This document shows, one piece after another, positions 8,954 through 17,207 of a stretch of 64,000 nucleotides of DNA. A program made the position numbers and the translations under genes. Positions within the stretch are counted from its first letter, which is position 1, and the number at the start of each line of letters is the position of its first letter. The notes beneath the pieces were generated by a model, which did no database searches, had not been told where the DNA came from, and saw nothing but the letters and a program-made list of their open reading frames with translations. Origin of the DNA: a virus; the IMG/VR virus record IMGVR_UViG_3300044645_002359, positions 137,261 to 201,260 of that record, one strand, 5' to 3'.

Positions 8954-10150
8954 ATGAGCCACAGCCTTAGGAACCAACCCTGGATCCGCCAACAGGCGGA
9001 GATGATGAAGGCACACGAAGCGAATGCAAGATATGCTGGTTCACCACGAGGTACAGTCCGAGGTACGATCGTAAGTGTCGACGATCCAGAGGATCTAGGA
9101 AGGGTCAAAGTTTTGTTTGATGCTATGAATCCGAAAGATCTTCCGCCCGTAGAAGGTGCTGGCGAATTCTCTCTGCCCCGTCCTGGAGAATCAAACAACT
9201 TCTCTCATTGGCTAGACGTATCTCCTGCATTCAAGGGAAAGCAGCCGAAATCCCTTGAGGGGAAAAGGGTTAATATAGCTTTGAGTAACGGTGAATATCA
9301 TTACGCTGTACTCCAAGACGTTCTTTACGACCCCCAGAATCTGACTGAAAGTTCGCAAAGAAACTACGAAATTCCTAGCAACAGTACAATGACACGCTTA
9401 CCTGTGTATGAGGCAGGATCACTGCCCCTTGCTTGTAAGGAAAACCATGGGTGTTCAGTCATAGAAGAAGGCGGTCCGATGAACTCAGACTGGGTTTGCG
9501 TTTGTCTTAAGAGGGACGGTAAATACATTTGGGTTCGCCACGCCGACTTGGCGCATGGGCATGCCGGAGGCAACGATGTAACCTCCCAAGTGGATTCTTC
9601 GGGAAATCGGGCAAGTCCTGGGCAAATGGCAGCGACTTACGATCACGTTTTCGTAACTAGCCACCAGGAGATGAAAAAAGAAGGAAGAACAGGGTATTCA
9701 ACTGCTCCGGCAGGCAACCCTTGGGGTGTAGATTGCCGCTGGACCCCTGCCCCAGGAAGCGAAGCTAAGGCTCTTGACTTCGTGGAAGGCCCACTGTTCA
9801 GCCAAGACACTGCTCTGACGTATGCGAGAAATTCAGGGTTCATAGACAATATAACAGGGTCATTCATAACTACCTACGCGCCGGAAATATCGGCAGTGGT
9901 GGAAAGCGTTCCTGGTTCTACTTTCGTTCAAAGGGCGGTAAAGGAAGCTCAAAAGGTTCTGAAAATAGCAGAGAATTTAAGAAAGATAATAGCAAATCCT
10001 ACTTCTTTTGTTATCAGCGCGGCGGAAAGTTCTCTCTCTTCTTACGCCCCTGGTGCAACGAAGTTCGTTCTTTCAACGCTTCAGAACCCTGCTGCGACAA
10101 TAAAAACTGTTTTCTCGAAACTACCTTCATTACCCAATCCATTCAAATGA
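8954..10150 (+). CDS. Baseplate central spike/hub, gp5-like OB-fold protein
   Basis: A 398-residue protein. Residues about 34-135 match the N-terminal OB-fold of gp5/VgrG/gpV spikes: 'RGTIVSVDDPEDLGRVKVLF' (an OB-fold strand pair around the 'D.....GRv.v.f' signature), then 'HWLDVSPAF' and a 'GEYHYAVLQDVLYDP' strand typical of the domain's end. The middle (about 150-260) has four cysteines, and the C-terminal 130 residues are helical and Ala/Ser-rich; no lysozyme domain is visible, unlike T4 gp5. The protein would cap the tube and pierce the outer membrane. It overlaps the next gene by an ATGA junction. Confidence 0.65.
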   Translation: MSHSLRNQPWIRQQAEMMKAHEANARYAGSPRGTVRGTIVSVDDPEDLGRVKVLFDAMNPKDLPPVEGAGEFSLPRPGESNNFSHWLDVSPAFKGKQPKSLEGKRVNIALSNGEYHYAVLQDVLYDPQNLTESSQRNYEIPSNSTMTRLPVYEAGSLPLACKENHGCSVIEEGGPMNSDWVCVCLKRDGKYIWVRHADLAHGHAGGNDVTSQVDSSGNRASPGQMAATYDHVFVTSHQEMKKEGRTGYSTAPAGNPWGVDCRWTPAPGSEAKALDFVEGPLFSQDTALTYARNSGFIDNITGSFITTYAPEISAVVESVPGSTFVQRAVKEAQKVLKIAENLRKIIANPTSFVISAAESSLSSYAPGATKFVLSTLQNPAATIKTVFSKLPSLPNPFK

Positions 10151-10518
10151 CTTTTACAGAAGATTACGACCCTGGTTTCATAAATTCACCTGGTTTTGGT
10201 CAAAGTGCTACAAATCCTTTGGCTCCCGTTTTCTACCAATCTTTGGGAGTTGTTGAGAGCTTGTCTGTTTATGACTCCATCTACGCAGCAAACTCTATAA
10301 AAGCCAACGTTTCCTTTTCCATCGGGAATAGTTTGTTGTCCCAAAGGGGTTTCACGGTTGCGGTTCCTACAACTTTCCTGGATACCGTGACTTGCGACAA
10401 AGATGTAAGAGTTAATGCAATAACCAACACAGACAGGTTAATAGTTGATGGGAAGGAGTATAGAGAAGGAGTTATTGTTGGAAGGAACGGAACTTTTCGT
10501 GTTTTGGTGCAAATCTAA
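10147..10518 (+). CDS. Small beta-rich structural protein, possible spike-associated
   Basis: A 123-residue protein, ATGA-coupled to the gp5-like gene. After a Pro/Gly/Asn-rich N-terminus the sequence becomes regularly alternating beta strands ('IKANVSFSIGN', 'DVRVNAITNTDRLIVDGKEY', 'VGRNGTFRVLVQI'), a pattern suited to a short beta-helix or trimeric needle. Coupling to the spike gene suggests a spike extension or tip, but I see no His-x-His iron-binding motif or PAAR signature. Function is unknown; the gene is convincing from coupling at both ends (next start is a TAATG overlap). Confidence 0.5.
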   Translation: MTFTEDYDPGFINSPGFGQSATNPLAPVFYQSLGVVESLSVYDSIYAANSIKANVSFSIGNSLLSQRGFTVAVPTTFLDTVTCDKDVRVNAITNTDRLIVDGKEYREGVIVGRNGTFRVLVQI

Positions 10519-10928
10519 TGGCAATTCGTCGACCTTCAGTTTATCGTCAGCGAGAATTCGTTTTTCAAGACTTTTTCTTCTTTCAAGACGGGGAGTCTCA
10601 ACTTCGCTATATTCTCGGTAAGTATGACGGGGAGCCTTACGAGGTTGTTCCGCAAACTTTTGACTACCCTACCCCTGAGTTTAAGGGAGGGGATATAGTT
10701 TCCCGTATTGACTACACGATAACGGGTAAGTTAATAACAATAGACAATTGGGAAGTGAATTGGAGGGATGAATGGCCTCTTCGGCTGGCTCTTCAGTTTT
10801 TGCTCAATTGCCTCTATCCTTCAGCTCTAGGGTACTCCGTAAGAGTTCAAAAAGATACCTACCCCTTCTGGGTGTCGGAAACTTTGTTCCCGTTGACGAA
10901 CGACCCTAACGACTACCTCTTGCACTAA
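10518..10928 (+). CDS. Small structural/baseplate protein, possible gp25-like
   Basis: A 136-residue protein starting in a TAATG overlap with the upstream gene. It is rich in Phe, Tyr and Asp, with a phenylalanine cluster (FVFQDFFFFQDGE) near residue 14 and 'EWPLRLALQFLLNCLYPSA' as the only helical segment. Position in a spike/baseplate operon and the small size would suit a gp25-like wedge subunit or a connector, but the EPR motif expected of gp25-like proteins is not present, so this is only a positional guess. Confidence 0.5.
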   Translation: MAIRRPSVYRQREFVFQDFFFFQDGESQLRYILGKYDGEPYEVVPQTFDYPTPEFKGGDIVSRIDYTITGKLITIDNWEVNWRDEWPLRLALQFLLNCLYPSALGYSVRVQKDTYPFWVSETLFPLTNDPNDYLLH

Positions 10929-10934
10929 TTTTTC

Positions 10935-12014
10935 ATGGCCATCCCTAAGATAAAAGAAGCCATCTTGTCAACGCCGAAGACAGTAGTTCTGTACTTTGAC
11001 AGCCCCATTGACACCCGAATTAGTGTTCCAGTGAACAGTTTCACTGTGAACTATGGTCAGTTCGGGGTTGTAACCATTGTATACTCTTCGGACACGATGG
11101 TTTCTCTAGGGTTGGATAGTAGCCTCTCTCCTTGGGACGAAGTTTTCGTTTCCTATGAACCGCCGTTGGATCTGAACGCCTGTATGAGGGGACCCATACC
11201 TCCTTCCGCTAACGATGTTGTTAAGAAAAGAAACGCCGTTAGAGCTTTTTATCGAGTAGCAGTTAGAAACTCTTTAGCGCCCGACGAGCGAACGGACGGT
11301 TCCCGTGAAGGGTCGAACCTTGGGCAAACAATCGGGGGTTACGGCTTCCCCTATCAGAATCGGTCTGGGGTTCTAACCGAACATAAATCCGACCCACGGA
11401 GTGCCTCTCCGGACGACTTCATAATTGCTTACGGGCTTAAAGAAGCAATTCAGCTCACAAACATAGACGACGCAAGCGCAAACTCGGTGAATGTCGCTAA
11501 AATGAGGATGGCGCTTGAGGATGCAAATTCTCTAATTGACTCATACATCGAGCAATCAGGTAAAGCGGGAAGGGTTCTAATAACAAGCAACCGCCGCCGA
11601 ACTGCTTTAATTATAGCAAGATATTACCTAGACAATGTTCGAAGAAGAGAAGATGTATACAAAGATTATGTAGAATCTCTAAAACAGCTTGACGCTGAAC
11701 GCGAAATGACTGCTATTCGAGCAGGGCATGGAGATTCGGCGATAGACACGAAGAGAGGAATTATGCGTTCCTGGCGCATCCCTCAAAGATATAATGGTGT
11801 GTCCGGTAAAGGTCTCAGCGGTTGGACAACGGATACAGCTGGGGATCAAGCACCAGACTACCGTTTAGGTTACGGTGCGGTAGGGCAAAACAACGATCAA
11901 GAAAATTGGATTTCCGCCCGAAACTACGAAGACTTGGGAGGTACTCCTCAAATCACAGCACCTAGTGATGCGGGTGGTTACTTCATTAACGGCTCCGACC
12001 AAACTTTCCCTTAA
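10935..12014 (+). CDS. Head-tail adaptor: SwmB-like domain fused to Mu gp36-like (DUF1320) domain
   Basis: A 359-residue protein with two recognisable parts. Residues 5-78 form an Ig-like module ('TVVLYFDSPIDTRISVPVNS' ... 'SPWDEVFVSYEPPLDL') resembling SwmB repeats of cyanobacterial surface proteins. Residues about 160-262 resemble the Mu gp36/DUF1320 family: 'RMALEDANSLIDSYI', then an arginine-rich 'RRRTALIIARYYLDN' and 'VYKDYVESLKQLDAE', i.e. the A..D....ID..l / IARY.l / rYe.al..L order. Gp36-like proteins complete the connector between portal and tail. The remaining C-terminus is Gly/Asn-rich. The fusion is unusual. The next gene resembles the usual gp36 neighbour, a tail terminator. Confidence 0.65.
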   Translation: MAIPKIKEAILSTPKTVVLYFDSPIDTRISVPVNSFTVNYGQFGVVTIVYSSDTMVSLGLDSSLSPWDEVFVSYEPPLDLNACMRGPIPPSANDVVKKRNAVRAFYRVAVRNSLAPDERTDGSREGSNLGQTIGGYGFPYQNRSGVLTEHKSDPRSASPDDFIIAYGLKEAIQLTNIDDASANSVNVAKMRMALEDANSLIDSYIEQSGKAGRVLITSNRRRTALIIARYYLDNVRRREDVYKDYVESLKQLDAEREMTAIRAGHGDSAIDTKRGIMRSWRIPQRYNGVSGKGLSGWTTDTAGDQAPDYRLGYGAVGQNNDQENWISARNYEDLGGTPQITAPSDAGGYFINGSDQTFP

Positions 12015-12019
12015 ACTAA

Positions 12020-13243
12020 ATGGAACTAAATTCCTTAACGCGCATCGAGCAATTTCTCTGTGACTCTTTAATAGCTTCTCCTTTAATCCCCCTGGGCGTA
12101 AATGTTTTACGTTTGGCAGACGCAGTTGAAAATGAGGGGGTAGTTACCCAGACAAATAATATTGTTGTTCGCTATGTGAATTCTACGAGCAATGTGAAAA
12201 ATAGAGTACCGTTCATCTATGAGGACTCTCTGAACTTTGAGCTAAACTTTTCGTGCCAGAATTACTTGACAAGTTCCGGTCACGACTTTGCAACTCAACT
12301 TCTCATGGGTGCAAAAATCACTCTGTCTGGGAGTGCACCCTCGGGTGCGTATGTACAAGTCCTGCAACCTTTCAGCTGCTCCTCTTCTCAATTCACCGGA
12401 ATAAGCGAAGAATCCCAGTACACCTACACACAGAACTGGACCGTAACAATTGAGGAAACATTGCCTTACATTGCTCTGGATCCCTGTGTTCAACGAGGTG
12501 ATTGTCGGCAAATATTTCCAAGTCGAAACGTTGCAACAACGCTGCCTTTGGCAGGTGTGCTAGATGAGGCGTCGGGTAGCATATACATTCCGTGGTGGCC
12601 TGGCACGAATGAGCTTGAAGCTGCCTTCACCGAAGCCCTCGGAGTTCGTTGGAGTGAAGAACTTACACAGTCCGGAGATTGGGTTTACGTTTGCGCCCCT
12701 GATGAAGTTTTTATTGAGGACCCTCTTAATCAACCTATCTATTTACTGAGCAATAACAACTATACGGAGGACGGTCGCTTAGTTGTTACAGTTTGGGATG
12801 CTATTACGAAAGAGCCAATTAAAGAAGTCTTTTACGTTGACTCTGGCAAAAAACTTGCTCGTTATGCTGTTGAACTTTGGAGGAACACGGTTCTAGGGTC
12901 TCTTGGAGGTGTAATCGATCCGATGAGTGTGAAGGACGCTTCATGGACTTCGGGTATTACTATTGGAGAATTTGCGGTGGTAAGAGGTGCAAATCAGACA
13001 CTTTTCACAGATCCTCTTGACCCGAACGGAAAAATGCAAACGTTGATGGGAGGAACCTTAATCGGCGTGAAACCCGACACCTTCATTCAAACCCCGAAAG
13101 GCAGATTCTACTTTGTCGGACAGTCTCCACAGGGTAAAGGTTGGTTGATACAAGACTCCTTTGAGCTTGCTTCGATTAATTCCCTTTGGAAACTCGGCTG
13201 CAATCCTTGCGAGGGCGGACCGAATCCCCCTAGCCTTTGTTAA
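12020..13243 (+). CDS. Possible tail terminator (Mu gp37-like N-terminus) with extra domain
   Basis: A 407-residue protein following the gp36-like adaptor by 5 nt. Residues 1-150 are laid out like tail-terminator proteins of the Mu gp37/DUF1834 kind: an N-terminal helix ('RIEQFLCDSLIAS'), a strand reading 'NNIVVRYVNS', then 'DSLNFELNFSCQNY' and 'GHDFATQLLMGAKI'. The long C-terminal part is beta-rich and contains a terminal cysteine cluster (LGCNPCEGGPNPPSLC). Terminator rings stop tube and sheath growth and join tail to head. The match is weak and depends partly on neighbourhood; an alternative is a neck decoration protein. GGGTAAAG occurs inside the gene at 13132 but is not placed like a promoter. 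Confidence 0.45.
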   Translation: MELNSLTRIEQFLCDSLIASPLIPLGVNVLRLADAVENEGVVTQTNNIVVRYVNSTSNVKNRVPFIYEDSLNFELNFSCQNYLTSSGHDFATQLLMGAKITLSGSAPSGAYVQVLQPFSCSSSQFTGISEESQYTYTQNWTVTIEETLPYIALDPCVQRGDCRQIFPSRNVATTLPLAGVLDEASGSIYIPWWPGTNELEAAFTEALGVRWSEELTQSGDWVYVCAPDEVFIEDPLNQPIYLLSNNNYTEDGRLVVTVWDAITKEPIKEVFYVDSGKKLARYAVELWRNTVLGSLGGVIDPMSVKDASWTSGITIGEFAVVRGANQTLFTDPLDPNGKMQTLMGGTLIGVKPDTFIQTPKGRFYFVGQSPQGKGWLIQDSFELASINSLWKLGCNPCEGGPNPPSLC

Positions 13244-13245
13244 CC

Positions 13246-13398
13246 ATGGCGACTCCAGCACAATTATGGGCCCAGTACGACGTTGCTGTTAAGTCCAATA
13301 ACATGCCTCTAGCACAAGCAATCTTGAAACAATTACAAAACTTTAAGAGCTACCCTGCTGTAAAAACAGGGTGCTCACGATGCAGAAAAACACTATGA
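13246..13398 (+). CDS. Small CxxC protein before terminase genes
   Basis: A 50-residue gene that is easy to overlook because of its size. ATG at 13246 is 2 nt after the previous stop, and the TGA at 13396-13398 overlaps the ATG of the next gene (ATGA). The product begins MATPAQLWAQYDVAV, has a helical middle 'PLAQAILKQLQNF', and ends in a basic zinc-knuckle-like 'GCSRCRKTL'. Similar small CxxC proteins sit beside terminase genes in other phages, as far as I recall, but I cannot name a function. Translational coupling at both ends makes it a likely real gene. A single CxxC pair would need partners (a dimer, or another subunit) to bind zinc. Confidence 0.6.
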   Translation: MATPAQLWAQYDVAVKSNNMPLAQAILKQLQNFKSYPAVKTGCSRCRKTL

Positions 13399-13667
13399 CA
13401 AGCCCCAACGAAAAAATTCTAAAACAGAAAGAATCACTTGCAGCAGCAGCTTTACAGGTTGCAGAAGATGCTCTTGAACTCCTGCAAGGTCAACTGGAGG
13501 AGTGCAGCACTCGCGACCTTGTTACCGTTTTTAACTCGGCTGTGAAAGCCCACCGCGAAATCGTTTCCGACATTGTAAGTCTAACTGATTCTGAAAGCAA
13601 GCAGGAAAAGGTCTTAGCTAAAGAGTACAATACGACACTAGAAAAGTTATTGAAAAATCTAGAGTGA
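13395..13667 (+). CDS. Probable terminase small subunit
   Basis: A 90-residue, almost wholly helical acidic protein directly upstream of the large terminase gene. The chosen ATG (13395) overlaps the stop of the 50-residue CxxC gene; upstream in-frame starts (GTG 13371, ATG 13380) lie inside that gene and are less likely. The sequence shows heptad-like helices ('SLAAAALQVAEDALELLQGQ', 'EIVSDIVSLTDSE', 'TTLEKLLKNLE'), matching the size and helical bundle of small terminases such as T4 gp16, which form rings and recognise DNA for packaging. No helix-turn-helix is obvious. The call is mainly positional. Confidence 0.55.
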   Translation: MTSPNEKILKQKESLAAAALQVAEDALELLQGQLEECSTRDLVTVFNSAVKAHREIVSDIVSLTDSESKQEKVLAKEYNTTLEKLLKNLE

Positions 13668-13687
13668 AACAACGAGTTTTAAATTAA

Positions 13688-15451
13688 ATGACCTTTCAAC
13701 ACCCCTCTATAACACATGCTTCTCAACTTGACGAAAAGTCACGGTGGAGAAAGTATAAAAGAGGGATTCGAGAACTTGAGCTTCTTGAGGCCCCTAAATC
13801 CGTAATTCAAGAATTTAAGTACAAAGCAGCGAGAGATTGTTTCCTAGCCTTCTGCGACATCATGAAAAACGGGGACTTAAAAGTTGCCCCATTTCATGAA
13901 ATCATAGCCAGCGCTTTTGAAGATCTTTTTGAACGAAGGTACAGACGTCTCATTATATCGTGCCCTCCGCGTTCGGGGAAATCTATGCTTTCTACGATGT
14001 TTTTAGCGTGGCTGTTGGGTAAGGACGAAAGGACTCAGCATATCTTGGCTTCTTACGGTGCCACGCTGTCTCAAAAATTCCACAGAGAAGCTGTGGTAAT
14101 GATGAAAACCCCTTCCTATAAAAAGATCTTTCCTGAATTTTCTGGATTCAACCGGGATTCTAAATATGACTTAATAGGAGGTGGCTACATACTTGCGACT
14201 TCTGTGGGGGGTATTCTCACAGGTTTCACTTCTGGGACAATTGATATGGACTCAGTAGGTATTGGAGCGGCTTTGATCGACGATCCACTAAAGTCTTCGG
14301 ATTCGAAAGCAGCCCTAGACAACTTAGAAAGTTGGTGGGCAGAGCAAATGTCTACTAGAAGAACAAACCACTACGCTCAAGTTATCATTGCAACTCGCTT
14401 CCATGAGAAAGACCTTCACGGGGTGTTACTTGATGGGGATGGACTCTATGACCCTGGGGAGAACCCGTTCGGATGGAGATGGATCAACATCGCAGGACTT
14501 TGTGAGGACCCTGAAAACGACCCTCTAGGTAGACAACTTGGAGAGAGCCATTGGCCGGAAAATTCTGCCTTCTCTGTGCCTATGCTTGAGTCCCAGAAAA
14601 AGATCATGGGCAGCTTTAAGTTTGCCGCTCTATACCAAGGAGTCCCTGTAGCTTCCGAAGGGCAGATCGTAAAAAGCAGCTGGGTTGAGATCATTGAAGA
14701 GGAAGAATGCCCCGACCTGGATGTTGTATGGTTCGGAGTTGACTGTGCCTTTTCAGAAAGGGAGATGGCTGACGAAAGTGCGATCTGCGTGGCTGGGATA
14801 AGTACTCGGACACCGGACATTGTTTACATTCGAGACATTGTGAAAGGTAAATGGGGCTTTCCGGACTTAATTGAGTCAGTGAAGCAACAGTACGCCTATT
14901 ACAAAGCGAAAGTTCTTTGCATTGAAAAAGCAGCGTCGGGGCACTCTCTCATTCAAATGCTAAAGAGGGAAGCCAGGATCCCAATCGAAGAAATGCGTCC
15001 CTTAAAGTCGAAAACCACTCGCCTTCAGGCAGTCTGCCCTTTACTTGAGAACAGCCGCGTTAAACTAGTAAGGGGTCTATGGACCGATGCGTTCGTAAAA
15101 GAGTTGACCTCTTTCCCCTACGTAAGGCACGAAGACAGTCTCGACGCGATGGTCTGGGCGCTGACCTACTACTCTCTCAAACTTGATACCATCGACAGAG
15201 GGATTCAAGAGTCAATCGTTCAAAACCGAAAGTGGAGTGGCGATCTTCGCAGAGCCGCTTTTAGTGACGGCGCTTCTTACGGAAACCTGTTTGAGGATAA
15301 GGGCAGTGCCCTTGGCGGGCGTAGAATGCCTGGCGACGGTAGTTTAAACGACCCTGACTTTCAGTCTGCTAACACTCCGGATCAAGGTCTCTTCAGGGGC
15401 GGCAGGAGCAGAAACCTTCGCAGTGGGTCTGGATACAACCTTTGGAATTGA
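13688..15451 (+). CDS. terL: Terminase large subunit (TerL)
   Basis: A 587-residue packaging motor with both catalytic halves. ATPase: Walker A 'CPPRSGKS' at 92-99, Walker B 'GAALIDDP' at 193-200 with D198/D199, coupling region 'QVIIATRFHEKD' near 231-242. RNase H-like nuclease: D352 in 'GVDCAFSE', E413 in 'CIEKAASG', and D483/D486 in 'HEDSLDAM'. It drives DNA into the prohead with ATP and makes headful or site-specific cuts. The C-terminal 70 residues are Gly/Arg/Ser-rich and probably flexible. It opens with the same peptide (ITH.SQL...WRKYKR) as the next gene, with which it forms a tandem paralogue pair. Confidence 0.93.
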   Translation: MTFQHPSITHASQLDEKSRWRKYKRGIRELELLEAPKSVIQEFKYKAARDCFLAFCDIMKNGDLKVAPFHEIIASAFEDLFERRYRRLIISCPPRSGKSMLSTMFLAWLLGKDERTQHILASYGATLSQKFHREAVVMMKTPSYKKIFPEFSGFNRDSKYDLIGGGYILATSVGGILTGFTSGTIDMDSVGIGAALIDDPLKSSDSKAALDNLESWWAEQMSTRRTNHYAQVIIATRFHEKDLHGVLLDGDGLYDPGENPFGWRWINIAGLCEDPENDPLGRQLGESHWPENSAFSVPMLESQKKIMGSFKFAALYQGVPVASEGQIVKSSWVEIIEEEECPDLDVVWFGVDCAFSEREMADESAICVAGISTRTPDIVYIRDIVKGKWGFPDLIESVKQQYAYYKAKVLCIEKAASGHSLIQMLKREARIPIEEMRPLKSKTTRLQAVCPLLENSRVKLVRGLWTDAFVKELTSFPYVRHEDSLDAMVWALTYYSLKLDTIDRGIQESIVQNRKWSGDLRRAAFSDGASYGNLFEDKGSALGGRRMPGDGSLNDPDFQSANTPDQGLFRGGRSRNLRSGSGYNLWN

Positions 15452-15469
15452 CAAATTTACTTTACTAAA

Positions 15470-16867
15470 ATGACACCGAAACATCCAAAAATAACACACG
15501 TTTCCCAGCTATCGGAGCACTCAAGCTGGAGAAAGTACAAGAGAGAACTTCTTGAACTTGAAATGAATGGCGGCCACTGGGCAAAAACGACTGACTTAAC
15601 TAAAGAGTCTGTCAAAAATAGTTTCGCTGCCTATTTATCTCTCTCCACATCCGCACCCCTTCTAAACTGGGAAACTTATGAAGTCTTGGGGTCCGCCTTT
15701 GAAGACATTGCTGAAGGCAGGTACCCAATCCTCTTAGTATCAATGCCCCCCCGCACAGGAAAGTCAACATTGGGCTCTCTCTTTCTGTCATGGCTCCTGG
15801 GTAAAGACCCTGATACTAACCATTTCGTAACTTCTTACAATGAGGGTATCACCGACTTAGCAGTAAGTAGAGTTAAGCAGTTGGTTAGTGCCTTTCCTTT
15901 TGAGGAATTGTTTTCAAAACTTGATTTGCGGGCTGATAGCGTAACATCGGCTAACATCCCCTGGCGTAGGCACGGGTATCGTTCACCTTGGGGTGGACCC
16001 AACGGGGTACCAGGGGTTTGGTTAATCGATGACTATCACAAGTCCTCAAATATAACAGTAAATAAAGACTGGATAGAAGAGGAAATTATGACCCGGCGCC
16101 ACCAAAACAGTGCCATTGTTGTTCTCGGGTCAAGATGGGGTGATGAAGACATTTTTGGCTACTTTTTAGAGAAATTCGGTGTCTTTGACCCCGTATCAAA
16201 CCCGAAAGGAGCCGCCCACATTAATTTGTCAGCAATTATTGAAAGTAAAGAAGAGGCAGAAAATGATATTCTGGGTAGGAATGTAGGGGAAACCCCGAGT
16301 ATAATCAATTCCTTCTGGTCCCCCGAAAATCTGAACCATATTAGAAGGAATATCGGCGATGAAAAGTTCTCCTGGCTCTATAAGGGATGCTCACCGACAC
16401 CAGAAATCCCCCCATTAGATAGAGTTATCATTTCTGTTGATCCTGCTTTCAGTGCCGACAGCATTGATAAAACAGGTATTTGCATCGCAGGGGTTACAAA
16501 GAAAAGGGACTACATGTATGTTCTTGATACTTACGAAGGCAATTGGGACTTGAAAACTGTCGGAGTAATCCTAAGCCTAGCAGTTAAGGCATACGGAGCG
16601 GAAGAAATTGTACTTGAATCCGCCAGGGTAAGTGCAGCTTGGACTGTGTACCTACAGGACTTAGGGTTAAACGTTTGCGTAGGTAGCAAGTTGAAACAAA
16701 CCAAATTAAATGCCTTCACTCAAATGTTAAGCTCAGGGAAAGTAAAATTCTCTAATTCGGATACTCTCAGTGCGTTGGATGCCTGTGATAACTTCCAGAT
16801 TTCATTATCCGACACCATGTATGCAGTCTTAGTTAGCTACAGCCAACTACTGCCTGTCGTTACTTGA
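15470..16867 (+). CDS. Second TerL paralogue
   Basis: A 465-residue protein 18 nt after TerL and clearly homologous to it: shared N-terminal 'HP.ITH.SQL.E.S.WRKYKR', Walker A 'MPPRTGKS' at exactly the same position (92-99), 'FLSWLLGKD' (105-113), Walker B 'GVWLIDDYHKSS' with D187/D188, and 'VVLGSRWGDED' in the coupling region. All three putative nuclease acids are kept: D324 ('SVDPAFSAD'), E383 ('VLESARVS') and D448 ('SLSDTMYAV'). The copy lacks the Gly/Arg-rich tail and is about 120 residues shorter. Divergence is high, yet no frame damage is visible, so it is likely functional. Possible roles are a second motor component, a host- or superinfection-directed nuclease, or a packaging specificity factor. 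Confidence 0.85.
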   Translation: MTPKHPKITHVSQLSEHSSWRKYKRELLELEMNGGHWAKTTDLTKESVKNSFAAYLSLSTSAPLLNWETYEVLGSAFEDIAEGRYPILLVSMPPRTGKSTLGSLFLSWLLGKDPDTNHFVTSYNEGITDLAVSRVKQLVSAFPFEELFSKLDLRADSVTSANIPWRRHGYRSPWGGPNGVPGVWLIDDYHKSSNITVNKDWIEEEIMTRRHQNSAIVVLGSRWGDEDIFGYFLEKFGVFDPVSNPKGAAHINLSAIIESKEEAENDILGRNVGETPSIINSFWSPENLNHIRRNIGDEKFSWLYKGCSPTPEIPPLDRVIISVDPAFSADSIDKTGICIAGVTKKRDYMYVLDTYEGNWDLKTVGVILSLAVKAYGAEEIVLESARVSAAWTVYLQDLGLNVCVGSKLKQTKLNAFTQMLSSGKVKFSNSDTLSALDACDNFQISLSDTMYAVLVSYSQLLPVVT

Positions 16868-16902
16868 CGGCAAATTGCGATTCGCAACCGCATAAAAAGT
16901 TG

Positions 16903-16921
16903 CTGTTGTTACCAACAGTTT
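16903..16921 (+). other. Hairpin in TerL2/16926 intergenic gap
   Basis: Between 16868 and 16925 are two short inverted repeats: TTGCG-ATT-CGCAA (16875/16876-16887) and CTGTTG-TTAC-CAACAG (16903-16918) followed by TTTC. The second could be a weak terminator for the terminase operon or a structure in the leader of the next gene; the T-run is too short to be sure. Confidence 0.3.
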
Positions 16922-16925
16922 CAAA

Positions 16926-17129
16926 ATGGCTATTTCACCAACAGATAAAAACCCTGCTATCATGCAGGAGCTACACGGCACTCGTTGCCTTATCACAGAC
17001 CCTGCCTCAGATAAGTACCTCAGTCAAGCCAAGAAAAGACCCCAATATGTCATTCCCGAAGACTCCTACTCCCGATGGTGTGGAGGAGCTAACGGGTTCG
17101 ACTTGTTTGTCGAAAGGGTTCATGAATGA
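16926..17129 (+). CDS. Small protein, unknown
   Basis: A 67-residue protein (start MAISPTDKNPAIMQEL) between the second terminase gene and PhoH. It is mixed charge with two cysteines and no hydrophobic stretch. I prefer this frame to the overlapping 103-residue frame at 16864-17175 because its composition is balanced and it starts cleanly after the upstream gene, whereas the other frame is leucine-rich and overlaps the terminase stop. An in-frame-unrelated 17-codon ORF (ATG 17122, ending with W-W-S-L at 17175) overlaps its stop and fills the space up to the terminator; a frameshift joining the two cannot be excluded. Confidence 0.45.
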   Translation: MAISPTDKNPAIMQELHGTRCLITDPASDKYLSQAKKRPQYVIPEDSYSRWCGGANGFDLFVERVHE

Positions 17130-17181
17130 GTACATAGAGAGTTTGCTTAACCGTGAGGAGTGGTGGTCTCTTTAGAACCTT

Positions 17182-17204
17182 GACCCTCTAACGAGGGTCT
17201 TTTT
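17182..17204 (+). terminator. Rho-independent terminator before PhoH gene
   Basis: Perfect 7-bp stem GACCCTC/GAGGGTC with TAAC loop and a five-T tract. The late promoter motif begins only 3 nt after the T-tract. Confidence 0.9.
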
Positions 17205-17207
17205 GCA

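Noticed and set aside
13132-13139. GGGTAAAG inside the 12020 gene
   Set aside because: It encodes G-K-G in a conserved frame, is 114 nt from the next start and has off-consensus bases after it.
16864-17175. 103-residue frame overlapping the 67-residue gene
   Set aside because: Leucine- and lysine-rich out-of-frame composition, start overlapping the terminase stop and no coherent pattern; the 16926 frame looks more protein-like, though I am not certain.
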